The notes: a model not told the origin generated them from the sequence alone. 64,000 bases of DNA from Acanthacorydalis orientalis (GCA_034766995.1 CM068313.1:19070512-19134511); one strand, 5' to 3'. Counted from the first letter of the stretch, positions 22,014 through 35,492 are shown. Program-made: numbers and translations.

Positions 22014-22379
22014 AATTATTTTATGATTAATAAATACATGAGAGAACAATAAATAAAGAGTAAAAATAATCTTTCCTATTGATAAATTTCCCAACTGTGT
22101 AGAATTATTAAAAAGTTTGTCACTGAGTATATAAATATAAAATGGCTGTATCACTAAATGCAGTAAATTACTTCATTGCAGAGTAAGACAATTAAAACAA
22201 GTAAAATATATAAAGAAATTAGTCTTTTTACTTATATTTTGTTACAAATCAATGAAAGTAATCATATATAAAATATATTTTATATTTTACTGAACTGAAA
22301 CTATTAAAATATAATAATTCAAAATATCAAAATTATCAGCGGAGTGAATGATCATATCAATATATAGATACGTATTGTC

Positions 22380-22384
<5 letters not shown>

Positions 22385-22445
<61 letters not shown>
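22385..22445. repeat. (TA)n microsatellite
   Basis: About 30 uninterrupted TA units, long enough to extrude cruciform DNA and to vary between individuals. Confidence 0.95.
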
Positions 22446-22447
<2 letters not shown>

Positions 22448-23196
22448 AAATACTTTATAAAGGAAGCGATGAATTTATAAAAAGAGATTTATTTCTGCAT
22501 TTATTGATATTCCAGTTATTAATTAAAATAAAGTCATATTTTTCTCAATATCCTTAATATCAGTCGAATAATCTATAGACAATTTTGTATTCATCTTCAT
22601 GTTACATATGTAACATACTTAATAAATAAATTTTGTGCCTCGTGACAAATAATTAGAATTAAACATTTATTAGAAGATGTTTTTGACGTAAATATTAAAT
22701 GATATAAACAAACGTTGGAAGTATTGGAATACATGCTGATAAGTTTTGTAATAAAAATATGTATTTTCGTTTTAATATAAAAATAGAAAATATATTTTCA
22801 TTTAAGTATTCACTATATATTGAAAAAAATTAAATTTAATAGAAATAAGCAATATAAGTGTATAGTTTGCTATGAGTGTACCTATTTAAAGTAATTGATT
22901 CTAAATCAAAGTTTTGTTCAATATTGTATATAATTACATATGAAAATATTATTTCGCAAAACCATCAATAAATATATATAAATATATATATCAAAACTTG
23001 TTTGTATTTTTGTAAACATAACTATGCTCCTTTTTCCTTTTGACTACTTGTATATATATATTGGTTTACTTGACAATTGTTTTTATAGGCTAAATTGTCA
23101 CTTGTAAACAATAATTTATATATTTCATGAACAGTTTCTAAAATAGTAATTGAATATTACAATAGTTTCATGTTCTTGTATCTGGCACTAAGAAAA

Positions 23197-23197
<1 letters not shown>

Positions 23198-23245
<48 letters not shown>

Positions 23246-23246
23246 T

Positions 23247-23283
<37 letters not shown>

Positions 23284-23284
23284 T

Positions 23285-23322
<38 letters not shown>
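23198..23322. repeat. Compound (TA)n with duplicated tgtatttatgta islands
   Basis: Three TA blocks are separated by two identical 12-bp islands 38 bp apart, which points to duplication of a TA-plus-island unit rather than simple slippage. Confidence 0.9.
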
Positions 23323-23329
<7 letters not shown>

Positions 23330-24890
23330 ACATTTTGATTATATTAATATTTCAGATTTATACTTCATCAAACAGTAAATTTGAATCTGTTACCTAGCTT
23401 ATATGATTTAAATTATTCAATTTAATTAATTTGCATTGCCTTTAAAAGAGTTAAGAAGACAATCTGGTGCCTTCTGGTAACTTTTACTTGAGTGGACTAG
23501 CACGTTATTGTCTAGAGTTCGATTAAGGATAATGATAAAGATGATAATTTTGCATGACATAAATATATCAAGGAATAATTCCATTTCCTTGATTCATTTC
23601 AAAAATTAAAACACTTTAATAGTATTAAAACTTAATGTAAATAAATCATATAGTTCGTTTCATTTTTGAAAAATTCTTTTTATTGATTTATAAATAATTT
23701 TATTTTAATTTGTTCTACGTTTATTATAAATTTTGTTTAAAAACAACTCTAATTTTATATTATGAATGAATTCTATTTTAAAACCCACTTTTTATTACCT
23801 GTAAATTTGTAAATAACATTACAAAGTTGCAGTGAAAACTGAATATTTTTTTATTAAAACTCAGCTTTCTAATTTATTGTATGTTTATGATATTTTTACA
23901 CTTACGACTTTTAACAATTTAATGAAATGGTCAACCCAAATTGGTATTTCCTGTATCCATCTTGTGTTAATAACCTTCAATATTTAAAAAATAAAATAAA
24001 TATTATAACATCATATTTCATTCTTTAGGACTTAATAAAGAATTAAGTAGCATTTTTTTTAAAATTATTGATTTTTAAAATAAATTATATATATATATAT
24101 ATATATTTAGATCTAAGATGAAATATTTATGATACATTTAATCATTTATAGATTTATAACAGTTCATTTAAATAAACAGTTTTATTAAACAAAAAAACGA
24201 TGGAACGATGATTTTAGAATTTTTTTTCATAACATTTTAAATAAAGGTTCTCAAAATATATTTATTGTGTTGTTTCCCTTTGTACTTGTTCATTGTTTTG
24301 TGCGAATTTTGAACTCTATTTGTGGGTTAGTTTCTTTTATTACCAGTTCCAAATATTGTTCACTTCTCGTAGATTTTGAAACAATCAATGAATAGCTGAA
24401 GATGTATTTTAAGATGACTCAAGTCTAAACTGGTCATGGAAAATTAAAAATATTTGAAAATTTTACTGACGTAAAAATTGTATATTTTATTATTAATTTA
24501 CATTACCAGAACTTTTTAAATATAAATTAGAAATAACTGAGCAAAACAGTGAATATAAAAGCTCTACGTTTATTTATATATTCTTATAAAATTTTATTTT
24601 AGAAATAATTATTTGAAGTGTTAAAACTATATTTTTTTCATTTTCAAACTTATTTATTTTTTAAGTTTAATCTGTAAATATTATATATAAGTAAAAATGA
24701 TATTTGAATATTATTTTTTATTTTTTGCACATTTATTTTACTTTATGTGCATAATTTCATTTTTATTCATGATTATTGCTTAATCTAAACGGATTTGAAA
24801 AATATTTTTCTTCTTATTAAGTATATATTTTATTCATTTATTATGTAGATATTTTCATAAGTTTATTGTTCTGTAATAAAATAGTTAGTT

Positions 24891-24900
24891 AATATATAAC
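24891..24900. repeat. Left target-site duplication
   Basis: aatatataac is repeated exactly at 25328-25337, on the other side of the inserted element. Confidence 0.85.
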
Positions 24901-25327
24901 GGGGTTAAAATGAGGCAGTACATGCGTACTACACGACGCCGATTCCGGCTAGCGTCGCATAGCCTCTTACCCAATTTTGACTCTCACCTCTAAGTGGTTA
25001 ACCCTGGTAACCTGAGTAACCTCACTCAAGATCGGGTAACCCCAATAGCAAGAGGGGTCAGGGCTAGCAAGAGCAGAAGAATGGTCTTCCGAAAAAGGGG
25101 TTGGGCGTGGGGATAACAACCCTATCTCGTAAAACAATAAACATTACGAAACCTTAAAATAAGATTCGGACATTGGATAGATTTAACGGAAAATGACCAC
25201 AATGTAGTAGAACTGTTGAGAGTAAGGAAATGGAGAAGAACTATCAGGCAGAGGGATGTCTGGAGGCAGAAAATTGAGGAGGCCAAAGCTTGATTTGCGT
25301 TGTAGCGCCATCGGAGAAGAAGAAGTG
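24901..25327 (+). mobile_element. Internally deleted non-LTR retrotransposon copy
   Basis: A 427-bp insert of much higher GC content than its surroundings, flanked by perfect 10-bp direct repeats. The 5' part (to about 25140) resembles the GC-rich leader of insect non-LTR elements, with gggcgtggggataacaaccc. The 3' part encodes RKWRRTIRQRDVWRQKIEEAKA just before a stop, which is the usual C-terminal end of insect reverse-transcriptase ORFs, and the element finishes in a gaagaagaag simple tail. The reverse transcriptase and endonuclease domains are absent, so this copy depends on another element for movement. The clade (RTE-like) is inferred. Confidence 0.75.
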
Positions 25328-25337
25328 AATATATAAC
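25328..25337. repeat. Right target-site duplication
   Basis: The second copy of aatatataac, directly after the GAAGAAG tail. Confidence 0.85.
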
Positions 25338-25514
25338 TGATATTTAATGGATTTAAATTGTTATAAACATTTTAGTAACAGTATTTAGTTATAAAACAAA
25401 GTTTTTAATAAAAAAATCTCTTTTTAAATTGTTTGCGTGTTAACGTAAATTGATTTTAAGATATTTTATATAGACTGTTCGTTTTTTAAATAAATTGTTA
25501 TATTTTTTGGTAGG

Positions 25515-25546
<32 letters not shown>

Positions 25547-25548
25547 GG

Positions 25549-25588
<40 letters not shown>

Positions 25589-25969
25589 TATACCTATGTA
25601 TATGTGTGTACTTTTTAAATGTAGAGATGAACTGTGAAGTAGTTTTATGTAAAGAATTTATTGTATAAAGATATCAATGTGAATTTTTATTTATGCTTGT
25701 CAAAACTTGTTGAAAAATTGTTATAACTTAAAAGTGAATACACAGGATAAATATAAAATTGTATTAAAATGATCTGTTCACAACCTCATTTATACCTTAT
25801 TTGTTTTGATTATAAATATATTTATTTGGTACGTAACATTCTTATATTGTTTTTGTATCATGTTTTCTAATTTAAAAATAAACAATTAAAATATGACTAT
25901 GGGCATATAAATTTACACAATTATTATATTTATTATTATAATGTATCGATAATTTTGAAAGAATACTAG

Positions 25970-26036
<67 letters not shown>

Positions 26037-26570
26037 TTTAATTTAAATGATTTAAGTTTGTAATATTGCAGTTTTTAAAAATATATTTACTATATGAATG
26101 TGAAACGCAACTTTTTCTATTACATTTAGAAAAATATTTGTATGAGATTTTTTTTTCGTATCTGTAATTCAATATATAATACGTTTCTGAACTTTGATCA
26201 AGATAATTAACGATTGGATGTATACAACCAAAAGGATAGTTCGAAGTGGGACACGGAAAAGGTAGTTGTGTTACGACGAGTTTTGTAGTCTTCATTTGAT
26301 GTTCCTTTGGCTAAAGCTTATACGTGATAAGTTTCTTGAATCATCTTGATATATCGTGAACATAGGTTTTATACCTTTTTATATATTTTGAGATGTATTG
26401 AAATTGAAGTGCTCTCATTTTTCCAATTGTACGCCTATTATATTGTCCATACTGTATTTTCCAAACTTTTTTTATACAAAAAAATGAGAGTTTATTTTAT
26501 AATTATGTATATACGTATATATATATATATATATATATGTACAGTAATATACGTATATATATATATATAT
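25338..26570. other. AT-rich spacer with TA tracts
   Basis: No gene. (TA)n at 25521-25544, 25553-25583, 25975-26034 (the longest here) and 26517-26538. The first two are separated by an identical taggtaatta unit, so they look like a local duplication. Confidence 0.55.
25975..26034. repeat. (TA)n microsatellite
   Basis: About 30 TA units in a row. Confidence 0.95.
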
Positions 26571-26780
26571 AGGGTAATTCAATTAAAGTTCCACATGAAG
26601 GTATTAAAAGGGGGTGCAGTGATTAAGAAAAATCATGTTATTTTTATTTAGAATTTTAGTTCAGTTCAATACGAAAATATAGTTGAACTAAAACATTAAA
26701 GTGAGGATAACATGTGTTTTTTCTTTAAATTTTTGCGTTTTTTTAATACTTTTGTGTGGAAGCCTAAGTTGAATCACCAT
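26571..26780. mobile_element. Foldback MITE-like element (near-complete palindrome)
   Basis: The left half begins agggtaattcaattaaagt and the right half, reverse-complemented, begins atggtgattcaacttaggc. Similarity continues inward through ttccacatga/ttccacacaa, gtattaaaa on both sides, catgttat on both sides and tagttca on both sides, with the turn near 26675. Thus almost the whole 210 bp is one imperfect inverted repeat. TA repeats flank both ends, consistent with a TA target. No coding capacity. Confidence 0.8.
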
Positions 26781-28307
26781 ATATATATATATATATATTG
26801 TGGACATAATTTAATTTGAAAATTCGGTAAATATTGTATTACAAACAAGATTTTTAATCAAAAATTGTACATTGGTTCGATGTCAATGGTTACAGTACTA
26901 CAATTGTCACTTAACAGTGGATACGATACTCAGGATACGACATGTATACATTACCACAGGTGTAGAAGTATTACGTCACTGTTTAAAATGGACATAGAGA
27001 AGAACAGTGGTACAATTTATTGTATTTTTAATGAATAATGAACGTGTTTAAACAATGGATTATTTTTGAGTAGATTGACTAAAAACAAATATTTTCTTTC
27101 TTCCGAAAAAGAATCATTATTTTATTAATACTATTAAAAGTTGTTTATTATTAAAATTAAGAATTAATTTTTTTCGTATTAAACTCGTTTTTTTACGTAA
27201 TTAGAAAATATATAATTTATTTTATTTCTTAATTTAAGATGTTTATCAGAAGTTTACGAGTTTAAATATATTTTTTGTAACTATTTAAAAATGTGATTTA
27301 ACGTGAAAATTAATTTACATAATTTTGATTGAAAATTTTTTATTATATAATATAAAAATTAGGAACACTTTTTTTCTGCTGTTTAATTGTCGATTGAAAC
27401 AATGTTTTCTTTAATAAAAAATGCCATTAAAATAAATGTATACATCATTTATTATTAATTATTATACATCTATATATTACAGTATATTTCAGAATATTTA
27501 TTAGAGAATTTAATAAATAAAACTGAGAACACAAGGCGATTGAAATGTATAAAGAGTATATAAAATTTAAAGAGTGAATAATAAATTAAATACGTGCATA
27601 TAATAATACAACGTTAAAATATTTTCAGAAATCCAATCTGAAAATTTATTATTTCTTCGAAAATAGCAATATTGGTTCAGCAAAAAGTTTATATAGAAGT
27701 CAATGCAAGTCTACATACTTATCTTGCATAACGTGAACGAAGAATCTCAATATTGTCGACAAGGAATTTTCAATCTCCAGGAGAAAAGAAAATTGACAAA
27801 TGTTTGGTCATTTAAAAGTTGATTTTAGTTTACATTTTATATACAATAAATATTTGAAATTTTTAAAGAAAGATTTATAAACGTGATCATATCAGAATGT
27901 TTAATAGTATTTTTGTCAATGTACTTACACTAAACAATGCTATTGAAAATTGTTAATTGTTCATTAAAAATAAATATTCATATACTGATAATTATGAAAA
28001 TTTCGAAGAATATGAAAATATTCATAATGATATGGAAATATATATTTAAGTGTTAAATTCTCATTATTATTTTAATTTCAAGTACGTAATTATGAGAAAG
28101 ATATTTAGATATGTACATTTTTAAGTATTATTAGAGACGATTTTAATGAGTGATTTTTTTAATAATATTAATTATTGCCTTGATCGCTACGACTGATACA
28201 TCTGGAAAAGTTAGGAGGAGCACAAGTATGAAAATATTTTTAACTTTTAATTATAATTATTTTTAAAGGTTTTTTGTATAATATTGAAACCGAATATTAA
28301 TTTTCTG

Positions 28308-28357
<50 letters not shown>

Positions 28358-28881
28358 ATCGTTATTTAGAACATTGCATTTTTTAAAATAAACCGGAAAC
28401 AACATTTAATATATATTCAAATAATAATTGACATAGTTTATATATGATAGTGTGCAGTAATATATTGGTTTTCTTAAAATTTTATAAAAATATTATTCTC
28501 TGGAAATTTATTACAATGAATGAAAGTTATTTATATGTTACATTTATATGTACATTGTCAAAAATATTTTCAGTACCAAAGTACTTAAAATGTAAATTAA
28601 CTCTAGTTAAAACAACATTTTGTTTAAAATGAAACATTAATGTAATTTATGTCTTTTAATATTTTATCAATTATTATCTTTTGAAAAAATAGTCTCTTTG
28701 GGTTTATATATTAAGTGATATTTGTGTTTATTAAATACATGTATTTTTAATACAATCAAACTAAATTCAAATATATTTACATTTGTGTTTTATCAGTGGC
28801 ACTTTTATTGCTAAAATATACCTATATTAAGTAATTTTAAGTTTATTGTATAAAATCAGAAAAAAATAGATTTTCATATTA
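26781..28881. other. AT-rich spacer
   Basis: No recognisable gene or element; (TA)n at 26779-26798 and 28312-28350. Confidence 0.55.
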
Positions 28882-30073
28882 CAGTGGAACCCCGTTAATG
28901 CGGATTTCCGGTTTATCCGGACTTGTTTTCTATGAATCGGCATTTGATGTTCATTGTTATGCAGTCCGTGGGAGTGTTTTTTGAGTTTACTTAATATAAT
29001 TTTAATTCTTGTCTAATCTTTTAAGATTTTCAGTTATAAAAAATTGCTACTTTTCTGTTGAATAAAAATGTAAAGAAATGTTGCATTATGTTTTTGAGTT
29101 GCATAAAAGTTACATTGATTTAAGAAGCGAATGCTGCTATTCTTAGCTACTGAAACTCACAGTACTTGAGAATTAATTGTTGATGCTCGAAACTGTGTGG
29201 TGGATTCCCCATGCATCATATTATGTTTCAATGTGTTAATAAGTTTATCGTTTGTAACCTCACGAGTTATTATTTACTCAACATACATATCTAGTACTGT
29301 TTCGCCTTAGTTCTGGTCCTTAGTAGAGTTTCAGTCACCTTAAATCTTTTTTGAAGTAAACATTGTCAAAATGGCGTTTAAAGTAAAGAAAGTGGTTGTT
29401 ACGATGGAGAGAAAATTATAAGAATTCGACAGAATTGATAAAGGCGAACTCTTGAAGACCATTACCGCAGAGTTCGGAGTTGGGACTTCTACTGTGCCAG
29501 ACTGGAAGAAGAATCGTGAAGAAATTGAAGAGTTTTGTTGTAAAATGATTTCCAAAAACAGTTTACAAGGTCAAGGAACTTAAAGAAATTCAAGAAAGAA
29601 GGCAAAATATGAATCACTTGATGAAGCATTATTCTTGTGGTTCAGTGATCAGCGGAACTGTGGTGTTCTGATAACAGATCCAATTTTACAAACAAAAGTA
29701 TTAGGTTTAAATAGCAAATTGTTTGTTGGGGATCACTCATTCACGGCTATTCATTCATGGCATATGAATCACGGAATTCTTAAACTTTAAAGCACCGTTA
29801 CAAGTAGAAGTTGCTCAGCAAACTTATTGAACAGGAAGCTGAAGAAAATGAAGAAAGAGACATTGTCTCCATTTTGAAATCAATCAATTTCAAGGACATA
29901 ATTTATATGGCTGCTTCATCCTTTGATATTGTTGTAAAAGTATATAAAATGTGTAATAATTACAATAAAATGTTTATAAACTGTGTTATTTATGCCGTGA
30001 ACGAATTTTCCAAATTTTCAGTCATCCGGATTTGGCCCGGTCCCGTTTGAGCCGGATAAACGGGTTTCCACTG
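28882..30073 (+). mobile_element. pogo/Tigger-like DNA transposon, inactive
   Basis: The ends are terminal inverted repeats: CAGTGGAACCCCGTTAATGC at the left, and at the right the complement of CAGTGGAAACCCGTTTATCC. TA dinucleotides flank both (28880-28881 and 30074-30075), the pogo target. A transposase reading frame starts at ATG 29371 with KVVVTMERKL, stops in frame at codon 17 (TAA 29419-29421), and continues as DRIDKGELLKTITAEFGVGT and WKKNREEIEEF, a CENP-B/Tigger-type psq helix-turn-helix. A frameshift follows. The DDE catalytic core is deleted, and only a short acidic tail segment (EQEAEENEERDIVSILKSI, near 29830) remains before the right repeat. Confidence 0.88.
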
Positions 30074-30714
30074 TATACATATATATATAAATTGCGTGTG
30101 TGTGTGTAATATTTGTAGATGGATGGGTATGTTTGAATGTACGTATGTAATAAGAATTTAAGAGAGCCACGCCTGTCTGAACCCCACCTAACGCTATGAA
30201 ATGAGTACGAGACCTAACGAAAAAGAAAATTCGTCGAGTTTGGAAAACTTGTGTACGGGCGTCGGCAACGTGGCTTTGGCAGCGTTGAACGAGAGAAGGA
30301 ACGAACTCGTGGCACGTGACGATGCCCATGTTATTGGAAGTGGCCGTGCTTGTGAGCGACGAGGGTGTCGGAAACGAACCGATTGTGTGTATGCTGCGTG
30401 CGTGCGTGTGCGCTACGTACGTGTGTTAATTCCATGTCGAGCAGTGACGATGTACGTTGTCTTTCGTACGTTGTACATTCTACAGGTTTTATCACTGTAC
30501 ATGTTTTTGAAATGATCTCGTTACACTAATTTGTTATATTTTTCATGCTGTTAAAATAAAATACAATGACTTTTAATTCCGAATTGGTGATTATTATTAA
30601 AAAAAATATTACAAATGGTTTTCAGCTCGATTACTTAAATAAATAGTTTGAAATATTTAATTGGTCAAAAAGTAAACACTACTTTTACAATTCACGAATT
30701 TTTATTTTGTTCCA
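30074..30714. other. GC-enriched island between two transposons
   Basis: From about 30150 to 30480 the sequence is rich in CpG and much less AT-rich than its surroundings. An open frame at 30201-30515 reads MSTRPNEKENSSSLENL and then becomes Arg/Val-rich, with no known family. A possible donor (CTT|gtgagc) falls at about 30351. It may be a first exon or promoter, or the remnant of a GC-rich element; I cannot decide. A (GT)n run lies at about 30091-30107. Confidence 0.35.
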
Positions 30715-31819
30715 TTACGTTGGTGTAAATATAATTGCGGTTCTTACGTATCGAGTATAAAGTTAAACATTTTATTTATTAATCAAAATAAAAATCATTG
30801 GCACACATTTCTCCCAACGGAAAACAAGTTTGTTTATCCCTACAAGATAGAATTCTGGAGTCCTGGAATTAACGAATTCATCGAAAACGCTTCGAGCTGA
30901 TGCTTGGTCTTGGAAAACCTTCTCTCGTAGGAAATTACTCAAATGTTTAAAAAATGATAATCTGTCGGAGACAGTTCCTGAAAATAAGGTGGGTGAGGTA
31001 AGGTTTCATAACCCGGTTCATTTAATTTTTTTAAAGTCATTTGTGAGAAGTGTGGTCAGGCATTGTCATGAAGAAGAATTGGTCCTCTTCGACAGACTAA
31101 TGCTCACCGTAAATAATTAAACTTCTCATGCATTTTTTCAATTTCCTAACAATATTTTTCTACTGTTATTATTTCACCAGGATTTAATAAGGTGTAGTAA
31201 ATGATGCCATTTACCGACCACCAAACAGCGACCATAATATTATTTTCATGAAGCATCTGTTTAGGAAACTGTTTAGATGCTTCTCCTCGATCTTGTCACT
31301 GTGATGAACGATTTGTTATCTATCCAATTAGGCTCAAATGTCGAACAACTGGTGAATGATCGGCATTGAGTTTTTCTACCAACTTTCGAGTTGTTTTAGG
31401 TAGGTCCGCTTCAATAATGATTCTTAAATCATTATTGTCTATATATGAAGGACATCCACGACCCTCCTCATCATCAAGGCTTTCGTTCCTTCATGAAATT
31501 TTTTGAAGCAGTGTATATTCACTAATCGACTCTTCATCAAAAACAAATTTGATATTTCGAGCAGTTTCTGTTGCTGTAAGTCCCAATCCAAACTCATATA
31601 ATAAAATTGCGGGAATTTGTTTTTTTCCATGACTAATTTAAGAGGTCATATCCAACAATACTAAAGAATGAAAACAATAGAGATAAGCTGAAGTCAATAG
31701 TGCTAATTTCGTTGTTTACAATAATGTATCACATGACTAAACAAAATATAACGGTAACTAGAAAAATTGGTACTAAACTTAAAATGATCAAAACTACAAT
31801 TATTTCTGCACCAACCTAA
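30715..31819 (-). mobile_element. Degenerate mariner transposon
   Basis: The termini match the TTAGGTTGGTGC repeat of mellifera/Hsmar2-type mariners: complement of tgcaccaacctaa at the right end (to 31819, followed by TA), and ttacgttggtgtaaatataa at the left (30715). On the minus strand, fragments of a complete mariner transposase occur in order: an N-terminal HTH region near 31630-31440, NNIMVAVWWSVNGIIYYTLL, RRGPILLHDNA (catalytic Asp of the D34D triad) with PHFSQMT, PPYSPDLSPTDY-like residues, and TPEFYLVGINKLVFRWEKCV near the end. These lie in different frames with stops, so no protein can be made. Length (about 1.1 kb) is near that of a full mariner. Confidence 0.87.
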
Positions 31820-32404
31820 TATATTATATAATATTTCAATTCTGATTAATTCAAATAAAAATACGTTTAAAATTTTTTCTTCAGACGGTTTTAACGATGA
31901 CATATCTTTGAAATGAATTTGAAGAACAACTGTTTTATTACACAAAACCGAAGAAAATTCAAAAGAAATATATACATTCAGAAAATGTTATTCACACTTG
32001 TGTGTCACGATTTAAGGATACTGTTACAGCTTCTGCTGCTGTCAGGTTTGCAAGAATACCTTGTTAAATTCAGTTTCTGGGATATATTGAATAAGCGTAT
32101 GAAGTAGTTATCAAAAATTCTCAAATATCAACTGAAAATATTTTCGAGAAAAAAGACAATGTTTTTAAATGTTATTTAAATATTGAATAAAAATTCTACT
32201 TGCATCAAAAAGACATTAATACGTATTCATCCGAAGAAACTCAGACATTTTTAACAAATATATTATTAAATCAATTATTTTTTATCATTAAAGTCTTAAT
32301 TGTTCATAGAAATTACTGAATTAATTTTTTACATAGTTTTAAATACAGTTTATTAATCAATAATATGTTTTATGATATTTTTATAATTTGTATTTGTATG
32401 CTGA

Positions 32405-32465
<61 letters not shown>

Positions 32466-33251
32466 ATGGAAAAATACATATGAGATTATAACTACATTAA
32501 CAGATAATCAAAAGTCAAAAAATGTCGAAAACTGTGTCGACATAACTCTTAGAATCAAATGGACAAAGTATAAATTTCAGTCGATGTCTAATCCCAATTC
32601 CCAGGTCAATATTCAACGTTGTTTTGTCAGGGCGTTAATAATAAAGAAGGAAATAAAAAAGCGGAATGAGTGCCGCTGCGTACATCTATAATTTGTATTT
32701 TTTATAATCCCGCCGCGGAAAAGCTTTTTCCTGAAACATAAAATTATCATCAGCTTCATAAAAAATTCGATGCCGCTCACATAATCCTGTTGCGGCTCAC
32801 TTTCTCGAAAAACTCATATCGACGTAAAATTTTTATATTTAGATTTTATAGCACGAGATTTTTTTAATACAAGTGAAATGTTCATGACGGTTTTACTTCT
32901 GACAATGGGCACGAAATCAATAAGATCAATTATTTTAGCAGATAATTTTAGTGCCTTTGATTCTATACGTTTAAAGCTTTTAATTATGTTAATAAAGAAA
33001 TTTAATATTACCTAATATGTGCAGATTTAATTTTGATTTAACGTTTTTTTTTAAATTAAAAGATTTTTTTTATAAAATAATAAACGGAACAGAGTAAACT
33101 TTTTATATAAAATCTATTTTCATTTGTTGTATTTTATTAAAATTCCTATACTGGTAATCTCTTTTTTTAAATTAATTCATGATTTAAATTATAGTACTTA
33201 AAGAGATTTATTTTGTATTTTAATAATAAAGATTTACAAATGTATTTCATA

Positions 33252-33296
<45 letters not shown>

Positions 33297-34589
33297 AATT
33301 ATTCACGATTTCACTACGAAATAGTAAATTGACATAGTCAGTAAATTATAGAAAGACGACTGGGGAATAATTTTCTTTCTATTTATTTTATTCGAAATGT
33401 GAACGTTTTTATGTGAAGCTTTCGTAAACCTAATTAAAGGTTTTTACTTTGAAAAATGTATTAACTGATGTTATTTTATTTTATATTCATTTTTTATTTT
33501 AGGCTTTATTTTCATTTTTTTATTATATTTTGTTTTACTTAAATACACGTATAAATAATATTGTTTACATTATTTACAATTTTTTACTTTGTATAAACAG
33601 AGAATAAACTTACTAAGTGCTTCATTTCATGATAAGACACAAGTGCTGAATTAGAATGTCTTAGAAATAAATAGGTACCAGATAATGGTAATACATCTGA
33701 CAACTATATGTTGAGTGTTATGCACCAGAACACTTTTCGGTGACTATTTGTTGTTAGACAAAACAACGAGGGAATAGACGGTTTGGTGATGCTGGCCATT
33801 TTATATAAATGACTATAACGCTAGTGTTATTCATTGTCATAGTTATTGGTAGTGGAGTTTGTAACCAACCATGACATTCGTACTATGAGAATGGTATGCC
33901 GTTTAGCTTTAGGTATGTCTGCAAACAGAGATAGATATTACTAATTACATATTGTTATGTTATCCCTTAATAATTGTTGGCTAGTTGACAATTTGGTCAT
34001 CTCATACCGCTCATACTGCGTTTCCCAAACGTATAGACCCATTTGTATAATTGTGTACATTAATATGAGTTGTGTATATGAAATAAGTATTATTTTGATA
34101 ATTGTTTTAATAATTTAGAAATAAATATAATTATTATTATTTATAAACATTAATGATACCAATTGTCGCAGTTAAATGTAAATTTGCTCGAATTACTAAA
34201 CAATTAATTTGAATTTTATATTCATTATATATATATATATATATATAAAGTATAATATAAGGATATTTTAGAAAATTCATTGATGATATTGTACAATACA
34301 ACTATTTCAACGTTCATTAATATGTCTGTATGTAAAGAAAAAAATAAATTGCTAAATATAATTGCTAATAAGTATATTTTTTTTAATCAGGTAATTTATT
34401 TCACAAAATAAAATAAAAAAGACGCCGAGTGTTTAATTTGTAAATAATAAATTTGCGTTCAATAAAATAATCTGTTTTCATAAAAAATAGAAATGAAGAT
34501 ATAACGTAGATTGATTTATATATCCTATTTACTTATAATTATTGTTTTATTCTTTTTAAAAACATTCTTATATTATTATATACCGTAAT

Positions 34590-34624
<35 letters not shown>

Positions 34625-35184
34625 GATGAAACATTATCGGATAGCCAATTTAAATGAATTAAAATAGTTATATTCACCCTTGTATCTCACACATTATAAA
34701 TATATTATGAGAGGTCTATAAACATTTAACTTAGATATTTATTAATTTTTTTAGTTTAAGTTAATAAATGTTTGAGTATACTTGTCATAATATTCATACA
34801 TCAAAAAAAGTTTTACCTTAGTATCATATAGATATTTCAGGTTTCATTGTCCTGGCAATATATCAAAAGAGTTTGCGAGAATTTTAAATGAAAACAAGAT
34901 ATAAATATAAGATTGTTTATAAATTATTCATTAGGTATTCTGAAACTAGTTTATGTATTTATTTTAAAAAATAAAGGAACCTGTGCTCTAATTAAACCTT
35001 TACAATGAAATTAATTAATTTGAAAAATATATTTTGAAAATAAAATTAAAAATGTACAGTTATAATTAACTTGTTACGATATATTTATTTCATATATATA
35101 TATCAGGTAGTATTTTTATATTTTTTATTTTAAAAAATATATATTTGTTCGTACGATCAATAATGAGTACTACAAAATAATTTA

Positions 35185-35225
<41 letters not shown>

Positions 35226-35441
35226 AATTTGTGAGTATGTGTGGGTTGCAATATATGTTTTATGTTAATAGTTATTTTTATAAATATTTTGATCATTTTT
35301 CTGGTCCAGCTGATGTTTTTCACATGACCGTTTTAATATTTTCAATTTCATTTCAAGTGTAAAAAAATGTTATTTTCAACAAAAAACTGTTAGAGATGTA
35401 TAAGAATATAAATTAGAATGAAACATGTTGTTTGGCATGTG

Positions 35442-35492
<51 letters not shown>

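Larger units (their letters stand above)
21641..24890. other. Intergenic AT-rich spacer
   Basis: Nothing gene-like is seen. (TA)n tracts are at 21967-22012, 22385-22445, 23198-23322 and 24088-24107. The 23198-23322 block is compound: two tgtatttatgta islands 38 bp apart inside TA repeats. Confidence 0.6.

Noticed and set aside
22385..23322. Regularly spaced TA blocks as a possible CRISPR-like array
   Set aside because: These are eukaryotic microsatellites with no unique spacers and no cas genes.
26038..26295. 85-codon minus-strand frame
   Set aside because: AT-rich chance frame without motif or conservation evidence.
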